A DNA stretch of 64,000 bases, taken from contig NZ_JAOTPO010000007.1 in NCBI RefSeq assembly GCF_029028005.1, forward strand, positions 62,001 to 126,000, read 5' to 3'. The first letter of the stretch is position 1; each line of letters opens with the position of its first letter. This document shows, piece by piece, positions 7,426 through 15,683 of this stretch. Below the pieces are notes generated by a model that worked only from the letters and a program-made list of their open reading frames with translations, had not been told where the DNA came from and searched no databases. The DNA is from Alkalihalobacterium chitinilyticum. GTDB lineage: Bacteria > Bacillota > Bacilli > Bacillales > Bacillaceae_F. Made by a program: the position numbers and the translations under genes.

Positions 7426-9375
7426 ATGAAATTCTGTAAAGAATGTGGCAGTCAATTATCAGAAGAAGCACAGTTTTGTAAAGAATGTGGTGCTCCTGTA
7501 ACAGGTAGAACTACTAATAGTAATCCAAATGTTGTAAAACCTTCAGAATCAACAACAACCCAAGGCAGCAATTCTAAAGGAACCCCGCCACCAATGAAAC
7601 CGATGACCAAAAAGACAAAGATATGGTTTGCAATTACGGGTGCTGCAATCATCTTATTGTTTGGAGGGTTTAAGGCAGGGGAAGCTCTAACCGATAAAGA
7701 TCGGTTAATTGACCGATTTGAAGCAGCAGTTATTGCGAATGATGAGAAGACTGTTGCAAAATTTTTAACTACCACTAGTGGTTTAGAAGTTAACGCCAAT
7801 TCTGCAAGTGGTTTTATTCAGTATATGAATGAGAACCCAGCCACGTTTGGGGAAGTTATCTCTGACTTAAAGATGCAATCGAAAATGTATTCGCAAATGT
7901 ATTCGGGATCCAGAGGTATCGTCCAGGATGTATTTGGTTTGGCTGAAGAATTTTTCTCCTATGGTCTTGTGGCATTAAGTCATGAAGGTAAAGGTATTTT
8001 ATATGACAAATATCAACTAGTAGTTGAACCTGTCTATGTCACACTAAGTACGGAATACAAAGATGTTTCTCTTTCTATAAATGGTGAACAAGTTGCCGTA
8101 ACAGATCGCCCTGATTTTGAGAAGCAGTTTGGGCCGTATTATCCTGGTATAATGACGTTAGAAGCCACTTTAAATAGTGACTTTGTAGATTTAGTTTATA
8201 CTAATGAAATTAAAGCATTAAACTCTAGTGTCTATCACCATGTTGAGTTGGATGCAGAAAGTGTCACACTTGATTTAGGAATTAGCTCCGATGCTCCTGT
8301 TACAGCTAAATTATTTATTAATGGTGAAGATGTAAATGTAGATCCTATCAAGCATTCTACTTTCGGGCCTGTTCTAACAGATGGATCGATGACATTTAAT
8401 GTTGAAGTTGAGTATCCATGGGGAACATTTCAGACAGCGGAACAAAGTATAGAAAGTAATTATATAGAAGTTGATTTTTCTTCAGATAAAGATTTGCAAA
8501 AGCAGTTGGTAGATCTATCTTTGGCATTTACGAAAGAATTTTTCCCAGCGCATTTTTCATCGGATATTACCAAACTCACAACTACAGACTCATCATTTAA
8601 AGAGTATTTCGATACAATCGTCGAACGGAATACAGCATCAGAAACGATAATGACGTTAAAGTTTTTAGGTATGAACTTCTTAAATGATAGTCTGACGCTA
8701 CATTACAATGATAATAAATGGATGGCAACGATGGCAGCGATGGTTGAAGTAGACGGAAGTTATGTATACATAGACTGGACTGAAGACGAATACCTTTTAC
8801 CGGATGCCTCTTATAAAACATTTATCTATACGTATGATACAGAGGTTGAAAGTTGGAAAGTAAGTAATTTATACGATATTGATGCAAATTATGAATTTCA
8901 ACATACACCACTAGAAAATCTTACAAAAGTCGAAAATGATAATATTGTAGAATTTACATCAAGCTGGCATGGGAATGCACCTGTTAACCGAGAGAAGGAA
9001 AGTGACACAGATACACGAAGTGATACTTACGTTGAAGAACAGGTATATGACTTAATGGACAGCTATTCTCATAAGTTAATAGAAGCGATTAATAAGGGAG
9101 ACTTTAGAATTGTTGAACCTTATTTAAAATCAGGAAGTGCCCTATATAACGATCAAAAGTCATTAGTTGAACATTTATCAAACCGAGGCGTTAAGGAAGA
9201 GTATGTTTCGAGTGAAATTTTAGATGTTGAAATCGATGGGGATACATTCTATATTGAGACCTATGAGGTTACTAAAATTATTTATAGTAATGGGAATGAA
9301 GAAGTGAAGGACTTTTCTTGGATCTATACTGGCGTTTTTACTGGTGATGATTTCTTATTAACCAAAATTGAATAG
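7426..9375 (+). CDS. Zinc-ribbon membrane protein, TcaA/YvbJ-like
   Basis: A 649-residue protein with an N-terminal zinc ribbon (Cys4, Cys7, Cys18, Cys21), a Pro/Ser/Thr-rich linker, one membrane helix (about residues 66-83) and a large extracytoplasmic part. The latter resembles the repeated domains of Staphylococcus TcaA and Bacillus YvbJ. Such proteins sit in the membrane with the ribbon inside and sense or affect envelope stress; the exact role is unsettled. RBS GGAGGAG, monocistronic with its own terminator. It is inserted between degU and the DegV gene, which are adjacent in B. subtilis. Confidence 0.8.
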   Translation: MKFCKECGSQLSEEAQFCKECGAPVTGRTTNSNPNVVKPSESTTTQGSNSKGTPPPMKPMTKKTKIWFAITGAAIILLFGGFKAGEALTDKDRLIDRFEAAVIANDEKTVAKFLTTTSGLEVNANSASGFIQYMNENPATFGEVISDLKMQSKMYSQMYSGSRGIVQDVFGLAEEFFSYGLVALSHEGKGILYDKYQLVVEPVYVTLSTEYKDVSLSINGEQVAVTDRPDFEKQFGPYYPGIMTLEATLNSDFVDLVYTNEIKALNSSVYHHVELDAESVTLDLGISSDAPVTAKLFINGEDVNVDPIKHSTFGPVLTDGSMTFNVEVEYPWGTFQTAEQSIESNYIEVDFSSDKDLQKQLVDLSLAFTKEFFPAHFSSDITKLTTTDSSFKEYFDTIVERNTASETIMTLKFLGMNFLNDSLTLHYNDNKWMATMAAMVEVDGSYVYIDWTEDEYLLPDASYKTFIYTYDTEVESWKVSNLYDIDANYEFQHTPLENLTKVENDNIVEFTSSWHGNAPVNREKESDTDTRSDTYVEEQVYDLMDSYSHKLIEAINKGDFRIVEPYLKSGSALYNDQKSLVEHLSNRGVKEEYVSSEILDVEIDGDTFYIETYEVTKIIYSNGNEEVKDFSWIYTGVFTGDDFLLTKIE

Positions 9376-9387
9376 AACTGTTTAATT

Positions 9388-9415
9388 AGAGGGTGAAATC
9401 GCACCCTCTTTTATT
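9388..9415 (+). terminator. Terminator of the zinc-ribbon gene
   Basis: AGAGGGTG/CACCCTCT stem with a 6-base loop, followed by TTTATTATTT. Confidence 0.85.
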
Positions 9416-9781
9416 ATTTCTTTGACATACTGCGAGATTTAATGTATGGAATTGTTTGAGCCTTAATTTTACATTAACAAATAAACAGGCGATTTTTAGG
9501 TCGGGTTTTCAATGTTTGCTAATATTCTTATGCGACTGTTGTTGGAAGTTCATAATGGGCTCTTGTATTTTGCATATATGATCGGATTTCAATAAAATAA
9601 TCATGCGAAAGTCCTAGCAGGTTAAGGCAGGTTTGCTTGGAAAAATAATCTTTTAAAGCCTATACTAGAAAGAAACTAAAGGATTTTCATCAAACTTGGC
9701 GAATGGTATAAACGTAGAAAATCATTTCAATTAAAAACGAAATACGTAGTAGAATAACATACATAAAGCGAGGTCATTTGT
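9416..9781. other. Intergenic region before degV
   Basis: No gene recognised. A possible SigA promoter, TTGGAA-N18-TATACT, lies around 9636-9666, about 115 bases before the DegV start. Confidence 0.35.
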
Positions 9782-10630
9782 TTGAGTAAAATTGCGATTG
9801 TCACAGACAGTACAGCGTATTTGTCAGAAACATTGCGTGAACAGAACAACATTAAAATGGTACCCTTAAATGTTGTTTTTGGCGATGAAGCAATTCAAGA
9901 GGAAGTCGAAATTACAGCGAGCGAGTTTTACGAAAGAATGAAAACGACGGAAAAGCTGCCAACCACATCCCAGCCAGCTATAGGTTTGTATGTTGAGTTA
10001 TTTGAACAACTTAAACGTGACGGATATGAGGCAGTGGTTTGCATCACGTTATCAAGCGAGATCAGTGGAACCTATCAGTCGGCGATGAGCGCTGCAGATA
10101 TGGTCGAGGATTTTGATGTCAGAGGCTTTGACTCGAAAATCAGCTGTTCACCGCAAGGCTACTTCGTACTCGAGGCTGAAAAACTTGCGAGTGAAGGAAA
10201 AAACATTGAAGAAATCATTGCTCACCTTGAGATTATGAGAAATAAAATAAACGCCTATTTTATGGTCGACGATTTAAATCACCTGCACCGTGGCGGGCGA
10301 CTGAATACAGCGCAGTTATTTGTCGGTAGTTTATTAAAAATTAAGCCTGTACTTCACTTTGTTGATGGTAAAATCTTACCGTTTGAAAAAGTGCGTACGG
10401 AGAAAAAAGCATTGCAACGGATTTATAACTTATTAGACGAAGGTGTGGCAGGAAAGACTAACGTACAGGTTACTGTCATTCACTCTAATCGCTTAAGTGA
10501 AGCAGAAAAAATCGCAGAAGAGTTACGAGCAAAGTACCCCGATGCTGAAGTCGGGATCAGCTACTTTGGTCCAGTAATTGGAACCCATTTAGGTGAAGGA
10601 AGCATAGGGATTAGTTGGTACGTTGCGTGA
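9782..10630 (+). CDS. degV: DegV family fatty-acid-binding protein
   Basis: 282 residues of the DegV/FakB fold, which binds a fatty acid; in Firmicutes FakB proteins present it to the FakA kinase. The family motifs are present: N-terminal IVTDSTAYL, the TSQPAIG loop, SSEISGTYQSA, DDLNHLHRGGRL and the C-terminal GTHLGEG. Start codon TTG, preceded by GCGAGGTC. In B. subtilis degV lies directly after degU, so this is the positional counterpart displaced by one gene. Confidence 0.92.
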   Translation: MSKIAIVTDSTAYLSETLREQNNIKMVPLNVVFGDEAIQEEVEITASEFYERMKTTEKLPTTSQPAIGLYVELFEQLKRDGYEAVVCITLSSEISGTYQSAMSAADMVEDFDVRGFDSKISCSPQGYFVLEAEKLASEGKNIEEIIAHLEIMRNKINAYFMVDDLNHLHRGGRLNTAQLFVGSLLKIKPVLHFVDGKILPFEKVRTEKKALQRIYNLLDEGVAGKTNVQVTVIHSNRLSEAEKIAEELRAKYPDAEVGISYFGPVIGTHLGEGSIGISWYVA

Positions 10631-10640
10631 AAATAGGGAA

Positions 10641-10684
10641 ACACCAGTGCATCAGTCAGTGCTGATGTGCAGGTGTTTTTATTT
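10641..10684 (+). terminator. Terminator after degV
   Basis: Long hairpin (ACACCAGTGCATCAG against CTGATGTGCAGGTGT) followed by TTTTTATTTT, just after the degV stop codon. Confidence 0.85.
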
Positions 10685-10701
10685 TGTCACAAATATACCC
10701 T

Positions 10702-10728
10702 TAAACTATTGTCGTAAAGTGTCGATAA
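10702..10728 (+). promoter_or_regulatory. SigD promoter of the riboswitch transcript
   Basis: TAAA, a 15-base spacer and GTCGATAA match the SigD consensus (TAAA-N15-GCCGATAA) at all but one position. The start site predicted from it falls only a few bases before the riboswitch P1 helix at 10738. Confidence 0.8.
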
Positions 10729-10737
10729 TAAATTCGT

Positions 10738-10853
10738 ATCATACGAAATGGGCAAAATCATTGAAAAATGATGACGCAAAGCTAGAGGGGCTTCATTGAA
10801 GGAGTTCTTTCAATATGCCAGCCAGTTGCCGAACTGATCGTCCTCCGTATGAT
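10738..10853 (+). ncRNA. Cyclic-di-GMP-I (GEMM-I) riboswitch
   Basis: The conserved GEMM-I blocks occur in order: GGGCAAAA, a short hairpin (ATCAT...ATGAT), GACGCAAAGC, a second arm, and ATGCCAGCCAGTTGCCG. Flanking 8-base segments (ATCATACG at 10738 and CGTATGAT at 10846) are perfectly complementary and form P1. The downstream CCTCC (10842-10846) can pair with the Shine-Dalgarno GGAGG (10866-10870) of the following small gene. Its last C is also used by P1, so P1 formation and RBS masking may compete. This suggests translational control, possibly ON with ligand; that direction is inference. Confidence 0.92.
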
Positions 10854-10878
10854 GATAACAATATTGGAGGTTTAACAA

Positions 10879-11007
10879 ATGTATTTAACGCCTGAAGAAG
10901 CACAAAAAAGAAAGAAGCGTAAACAAATGATGGTAAATTTTCTCATTATTCCAGCAGTAGCTGTTCTAGTAGGAGCGCTGGTCGCGCTGTTAGGAGCAAA
11001 AATATAA
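10879..11007 (+). CDS. 42-aa membrane protein under c-di-GMP riboswitch control
   Basis: The RBS GGAGG lies 8 bases before ATG. The product has a basic cytoplasmic head (TPEEAQKRKKRKQ) and one hydrophobic helix (about residues 18-40, NFLIIPAVAVLVGALVALL). It is the only gene between the riboswitch and a strong terminator, so it is the sole riboswitch target. The SigD promoter places it in the motility regulon. I know no named family for it. A role in membrane signalling or flagellar function is inferred only from its control. Confidence 0.85.
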   Translation: MYLTPEEAQKRKKRKQMMVNFLIIPAVAVLVGALVALLGAKI

Positions 11008-11021
11008 AAATTGCCCTAAAG

Positions 11022-11054
11022 CTTCCGCATGACATTCGTGCGGAAGTTTTTTTT
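11022..11054 (+). terminator. Terminator of the riboswitch-controlled gene
   Basis: CTTCCGCA/TGCGGAAG stem with a 9-base loop and a run of eight T. Confidence 0.92.
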
Positions 11055-11156
11055 GTATCTGCTTCGGTATTGAAGGTTGTACAAATGAATTTAGTAAATA
11101 GCAGTCTATTCAAATATCGTTATAATAGAAAGTACCTATTTATTTATCAAAAATTG

Positions 11157-11184
11157 TTAATTAAAACAGTATGGTTGTCGATAT
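11157..11184 (+). promoter_or_regulatory. SigD-like promoter of the enlarged flagellin gene
   Basis: TTAA, 16 bases, then GTCGATAT. The -10 is identical to that of hag at 21500. It lies about 35 bases before the start codon. Confidence 0.65.
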
Positions 11185-11219
11185 AATAAATAAATAACTA
11201 ACCTAGTGGTGGAAATCAG

Positions 11220-12827
11220 ATGAAAATTAATAATAATATACCTGCATTAAACTCGTATCGACAATTAAATCAAAATACACAGCATCTATCTAAAGCGTTA
11301 GAGAATCTCTCTTCGGGGTTACGTATTAATCGTGCAGCGGATGATGCAGCTGGTTTAACAATTTCTCAAAAAATGAAAACACAAATACGCGGCTTGCAAC
11401 AAGCAGAAAGAAATATTATGGACGGCATATCATTAGTTCAAGTTGCCGATGCCGGATTAAACGAAATCCATAGTATGCTCCATCGAATGAGGGAACTATC
11501 TGTTCAAGCAGCCAATGACACATATAATGAGTTTGACCGGCAACAAATTCAAAGTGAAGTCACTCAACTGAAACAAAGCATTGATGATATTGCGAATAAT
11601 ACAGAATTTAATGGTATTAAACTATTAAATGGAACTGCGCCTAACCATACAATCTATAATGGTGGAGGCGGACAAACAGCAGGAAATGTCCTCTCAAATC
11701 AGCCAGTTGGAAGTGATGGAAGATTTCAATTTGCTACTGCTGAAGGCTATCCAACAACCTCGTTAGATAATAATCAACGACTTGTGTTTGGTAATGGAAG
11801 TACATCCTATCCAGCCATAAGGGTTAATGGTCAAAGTTTTGTATTATACGATACTAATCTAGCGAGCTCAACACAGGAAGTAAATGGTACTCATCAAACC
11901 GTGTTTCAAGTGAATGGTGTAGAAATTACCCAATCGGTACGAATTGTTGGACCGTACCAAGACAAATATGAAATTAAATATGATATAAAGAATGTTTCTG
12001 GACAACCTCAAAATATCGGAATGCTATATCATATTGATACCATGCTTGGAAATGATGATTTCGCTCCGTTTATTGTGAATGGTCAACCGGTTCCGAATGA
12101 AACTGTCTACACCGGTGCGAATATTCCGAGTGAGTTTATCGTTTACAACCAAAATACTGGAAGTGGTGGAAATGCGGAATTCCAAGCTCATGGTATATTG
12201 AAGAGTATGGATGGGTTTACAGTGATTGAAGAACCCTCTCAATTTGCCATTGGTCGATACAACCGAGTGAATAACTGGAATTTCGTTCCGAGTGGTCCAG
12301 TGGGAGACAGTGGGTATAGTGTCTGGTGGAATGAGAGACCAGTTGAAAGTGGCGCTTCGTTTAGTGTAAATACTTTCTTTGGTCAATCGGTACCTCCTTC
12401 AGTCGCACCACCTACTCAAAGAGAGGAAGGACCTTTTGAACTCATTCTTCAGGTCGGACCGAACCAAGAAGAAACGTTTAAAATGGAACTTTCGGATGTA
12501 CGTACGGAACAATTAGGAATTGATGAACTATCTGTTCTAAGCAGTGCTGAAGCCACTCAAGCCCTCGACAGATTAGATGCAGCAATTGCCATGGTTTCTA
12601 CTCAACGTAGTAAGTGGGGAGCTTATCAAAATCGCTTAGAACACATTCTTAGTAATGCATCTAACTATAAGGAAAACATTACGTCGGCGGAATCGCGGAT
12701 TACCGATGCAGATATGGCATTAAGTATGGTCGAGTTTACAAAGAGAAACATTTTAAACCAGTCAGCTACAGCGATGTTAGCTCAGTCCAATCAGCTTCCG
12801 CAAGGTGTACTACAGCTATTGCGGTAA
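11220..12827 (+). CDS. Enlarged flagellin with an inserted extracellular domain
   Basis: Residues 1-140 form the flagellin N-terminal D0/D1 region (LSSGLRINRAADDAAGLTIS, MRELSVQAANDT). About residues 440-535 form the C-terminal D1/D0 region (NILNQSATAMLAQSNQ, ending VLQLLR). Between them is a 250-300-residue insert rich in beta-strand-like sequence, with the motif HIDTMLGNDDFAPF and repeated Gly/Asn turns. I recall similar DTMLGxxDxAPF segments from large secreted or surface proteins of Firmicutes. No HExxH protease motif is present, so it is not a flagellinolysin. It would be displayed on the filament surface. The gene has a SigD promoter and a terminator and lies outside the main hag locus. 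At 535 aa it is about twice the length of Hag at 21629. Confidence 0.85.
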   Translation: MKINNNIPALNSYRQLNQNTQHLSKALENLSSGLRINRAADDAAGLTISQKMKTQIRGLQQAERNIMDGISLVQVADAGLNEIHSMLHRMRELSVQAANDTYNEFDRQQIQSEVTQLKQSIDDIANNTEFNGIKLLNGTAPNHTIYNGGGGQTAGNVLSNQPVGSDGRFQFATAEGYPTTSLDNNQRLVFGNGSTSYPAIRVNGQSFVLYDTNLASSTQEVNGTHQTVFQVNGVEITQSVRIVGPYQDKYEIKYDIKNVSGQPQNIGMLYHIDTMLGNDDFAPFIVNGQPVPNETVYTGANIPSEFIVYNQNTGSGGNAEFQAHGILKSMDGFTVIEEPSQFAIGRYNRVNNWNFVPSGPVGDSGYSVWWNERPVESGASFSVNTFFGQSVPPSVAPPTQREEGPFELILQVGPNQEETFKMELSDVRTEQLGIDELSVLSSAEATQALDRLDAAIAMVSTQRSKWGAYQNRLEHILSNASNYKENITSAESRITDADMALSMVEFTKRNILNQSATAMLAQSNQLPQGVLQLLR

Positions 12828-12871
12828 GTATGTTTTTGAGTGTAAACTTTTAATAGAAAAATATTGTAATA

Positions 12872-12911
12872 AAAACTTTCGTATTACGATGCGGAAGTTT
12901 TTTGTTTTTTG
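12872..12911 (+). terminator. Terminator of the enlarged flagellin gene
   Basis: AACTTTCG/CGGAAGTT stem (one G-T pair) with T-rich tail TTTTTTGTTTTTTG. Confidence 0.75.
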
Positions 12912-13089
12912 TGCATGAGAGGGTTGAATTAGAGAAGCTACTATTTTTAGAAGAACTTTTGGAAAGCCAAGATTAAATTATGTTTACAAAATATAAAATT
13001 TACATTTCTCAAGAGGATTTTTCCAGTGTGCGTCTAAATTAAACAACTGTATAAATCAAAATCCCCAATTCAATAAGGTGGTGAACCTT

Positions 13090-14586
13090 TTGCGCTTTGC
13101 TGTTGTAGTGGTGGATGGAAACGAATTCTTAGTTCCTGAACCGCTCGTAAAAAAGTGTCATTCCTCGTCTGTTGTTAAGCCCCCGACTTCGATTGGGCAA
13201 CTTCCTTCTTTGTCGCATCCTTCGAGAAACGCCGATTTTCAGTTTTCTACTGATTTACAATCCTTTTTATCTGGTCGCGAACTCCTGCTTGATGAACTTC
13301 CTTTTACACTGCACGAACTGGATCAACATTATCAGAATGGCTATATTGCTTATACTCGCGGTATGGACTTTCATTCCGGCCGTCTCTCATGTACGCGGTG
13401 CGGAAACGACGTCGCGGACCGCATCGTCTTTTTTATGTGCGCTCGCTGTCTTCGCATGTGCGGCTATTGCCGTAAATGCATTATGCTTGGGAGAGTGTCG
13501 CAATGTACACCGCTCATCCGATGGACCGGCCCAGCGCCTAAATATCAAGTTACTGAACCCGTGCTTGCCTGGAAAGGTGCATTATCCAATGAACAAGAAG
13601 CAGCATCAAAACAACTAGTCAAGGCCATTAAAGAACGAACTTCCTTTCTCATTTGGGCCGTTTGCGGGTCCGGTAAAACCGAAATGCTGTTCGAAGGTAT
13701 CGCTCACGCTTTAACAGAAGGAAAAAATGTATTGATCGCGGCGCCACGCACCGATGTTGTCGTTGAACTAACCCCTCGAATCAAAGCAGCATTTCCAACC
13801 GCATCCATCATCTCCCTCTACGGTGGAAGTGAAGATCGTGGCAAACCCGCTCAACTCGTCATCTCGACTACCCATCAATTGCTTCGTTACCGAAACTACT
13901 TTGACGTCATCGTTGTCGATGAGGTAGATACCTTCCCGTATTCCTATGATAAGAGCCTTCAGTTTGCAGTGAAAAAAGCACAAAAAGACGATGGAGTGAC
14001 TGTCTTTTTAACTGCAACTCCTTCAACAGAACTCATAAAAATTCCGCATATAAAAGTACCGAAACGTTACCACGGACACCCGTTACCTGTACCGCAGTTT
14101 GAATGGTGCGGGCACTGGAAAAAAAAGGTCGATAAGAAGAGCCTGCCGAAAAATGTACAAAGCTGGCTTATCGATCGCGCTGAAAAAAACAAACAAGTTT
14201 TTTTATTCGTGCCAACGATTGAAGTGGGCGAGCAGCTCGTGCCAATACTAAAAGAATTAGGGATTGTTTGCGACAGTGTTCATGCAGAAGATGCACAACG
14301 TCATGAAAAAGTCGCACAATTTCGCAGGGGTGAAATTCAACTGCTCATTACGACAACGATACTTGAACGCGGGGTGACCGTACCGAATATTGATGTGGCG
14401 GTACTTGGAGCGGAAGAAGCGATTTTTACAGAAAGTGCACTCGTGCAAATTTCCGGTCGTGTTGGCCGGCACAAAGATTTTCCCGGCGGTGACATCACTT
14501 TTTTTCATTATGGGAAGGCGACAGCTATGGTTGAAGCGAAACGCCATATTGTGCAGATGAATAAGGAAGCAGGTTTTGAAGGATGA
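13090..14586 (+). CDS. comFA: ComFA, DNA-uptake helicase
   Basis: Membrane-associated ATP-dependent helicase-like protein that drives single-strand DNA import during competence. An N-terminal four-cysteine zinc site (CTRCGND...CARC) with further cysteines (CGYCRKC) is followed by superfamily 2 motifs: Walker A AVCGSGKTE, DEVD, the TAT motif in FLTATPS, and motif VI QISGRVGRH. The frame is open from GTG 13078, but the Shine-Dalgarno AAGGTGG covers that codon; TTG 13090, 8 bases after it, fits better. It overlaps comFC by four bases. B. subtilis has comFB between comFA and comFC; it is absent here. Confidence 0.93.
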   Translation: MRFAVVVVDGNEFLVPEPLVKKCHSSSVVKPPTSIGQLPSLSHPSRNADFQFSTDLQSFLSGRELLLDELPFTLHELDQHYQNGYIAYTRGMDFHSGRLSCTRCGNDVADRIVFFMCARCLRMCGYCRKCIMLGRVSQCTPLIRWTGPAPKYQVTEPVLAWKGALSNEQEAASKQLVKAIKERTSFLIWAVCGSGKTEMLFEGIAHALTEGKNVLIAAPRTDVVVELTPRIKAAFPTASIISLYGGSEDRGKPAQLVISTTHQLLRYRNYFDVIVVDEVDTFPYSYDKSLQFAVKKAQKDDGVTVFLTATPSTELIKIPHIKVPKRYHGHPLPVPQFEWCGHWKKKVDKKSLPKNVQSWLIDRAEKNKQVFLFVPTIEVGEQLVPILKELGIVCDSVHAEDAQRHEKVAQFRRGEIQLLITTTILERGVTVPNIDVAVLGAEEAIFTESALVQISGRVGRHKDFPGGDITFFHYGKATAMVEAKRHIVQMNKEAGFEG

Positions 14587-15299
14587 AGCAATGTATTTAT
14601 TGTGATGCACCCTTTCAAGTACGGGCGAGCTGGGCAGGGATATTTGGGGTGGAAAAAGAGAAGTTACTTTGTGATACATGCAGTAGGAAACTTGAAAACT
14701 TAGTTGGGCCACTATGTGAAATATGCGGACGGTCGCTGAATGACCTCGATGAAACCTTTCATGACAGGACTTTGTGCAGGGACTGCATCCGCTGGGAAGA
14801 GGACGTGCAGTGGCAAGACGTCCTAAAGAAAAACCGCTCGTTGTACAAATACAATGCTTTTTTAAAAGAGATTATGGCTCAGTTTAAGTACCGCGGCGAT
14901 TATGCACTAGGGGAGTTATTCGGTGAGTCGCTAGTAAGTTTGTACCGCAGTGATTTTAAAGGAAAAGTGCTCGTCCCCATTCCGTTGAGTAACGAGCGCT
15001 TGTATGAGCGAGGGTTTAACCAAGCGGACGTATTGGCCAACATGATTGGCCAGCCAGTACAGGCCCTCAAGCGAGCACACCATGAAGAAAAGCAAAGTAA
15101 AAAAACTCGCGACGCGCGTATCCATAAGGCAGAAAATCCGTTTGTGATTGTTGCCGATGTACGAAAAGACATTGCAGAGGCACACATCACCATGATCGAT
15201 GACATTTATACAACAGGTGCGACGGTACGCTATGCAGCAAAGGCACTGCTGGACTGCGGTGCAAAGTCGGTTTCATCGTTGACAGTGGCAAGAGGGTGA
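14583..15299 (+). CDS. comFC: ComFC, phosphoribosyltransferase-like competence protein
   Basis: 238 residues. An N-terminal cysteine cluster (CIYC...CDTC...CEIC...CRDC) is followed by a type I phosphoribosyltransferase domain with the PRPP loop MIDDIYTTGATV near the C-terminus and a GFNQA segment typical of ComF proteins. It works with ComFA in transformation. The start ATG overlaps the comFA stop (ATGA), indicating translational coupling. Full length for the family. Confidence 0.93.
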   Translation: MKQCIYCDAPFQVRASWAGIFGVEKEKLLCDTCSRKLENLVGPLCEICGRSLNDLDETFHDRTLCRDCIRWEEDVQWQDVLKKNRSLYKYNAFLKEIMAQFKYRGDYALGELFGESLVSLYRSDFKGKVLVPIPLSNERLYERGFNQADVLANMIGQPVQALKRAHHEEKQSKKTRDARIHKAENPFVIVADVRKDIAEAHITMIDDIYTTGATVRYAAKALLDCGAKSVSSLTVARG

Positions 15300-15300
15300 A

Positions 15301-15400
15301 ATAACTGAAATAATCAGTGTTACGCCGATATATTGAAAACTACGCCGAAATAATTAAAGTTAAGCCGATATACTATGAATTACACCGAAATAAAAACCAT
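15301..15400. repeat. 20-bp-period tandem array containing SigD -10-like motifs
   Basis: Units starting at 15321, 15341, 15361 and 15381 share TACGCCGATATA or TACGCCGAAATA at exact 20-base spacing; 15301 may hold a weaker fifth unit. GATATA and GAAATA alternate. Two units contain GCCGATAT, a SigD -10 sequence, but no properly spaced TAAA lies upstream of them. No gene lies in this comFC-yvyF gap. Confidence 0.8.
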
Positions 15401-15484
15401 ATCAATAGGTATTGATTTGTCCCTGATATAACTAAAATGATGACAGTAAAGTTTGTTGATCAATGATATGAAAAAACCCGAAAT

Positions 15485-15544
15485 AATCCTAAATCGACAA
15501 AGAAAATCCTACTTCGACATACAAAACCCTAAAAAATCAAACTT
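15485..15544. repeat. Second 20-bp-period array
   Basis: AATCCT or AACCCT recurs at 15485, 15505 and 15525, and TCGACA occurs in the first two units. The period is exactly 20 bases, as in the array at 15301. The third unit supplies the -35 of the yvyF SigD promoter. Confidence 0.6.
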
Positions 15545-15557
15545 GTCTTGCCGATAT
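15530..15557 (+). promoter_or_regulatory. SigD promoter of yvyF
   Basis: TAAA, 16 bases, GCCGATAT, followed by AAAG. It lies about 125 bases before yvyF. Confidence 0.7.
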
Positions 15558-15683
15558 AAAGAATAAAGAAATCACTTAGGCTTTAACAACTGCCTTTCTG
15601 CTATGCAGTAGCCGGTGATCTAAAGAGGGAACAAGGTAATATTAGAACGATAGGGTATAATAGGTAGATCAGGGGGAAATCGT

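Noticed and set aside
11220-12827. Flagellinolysin (flagellin with zinc protease domain)
   Set aside because: The insert contains no HExxH motif.
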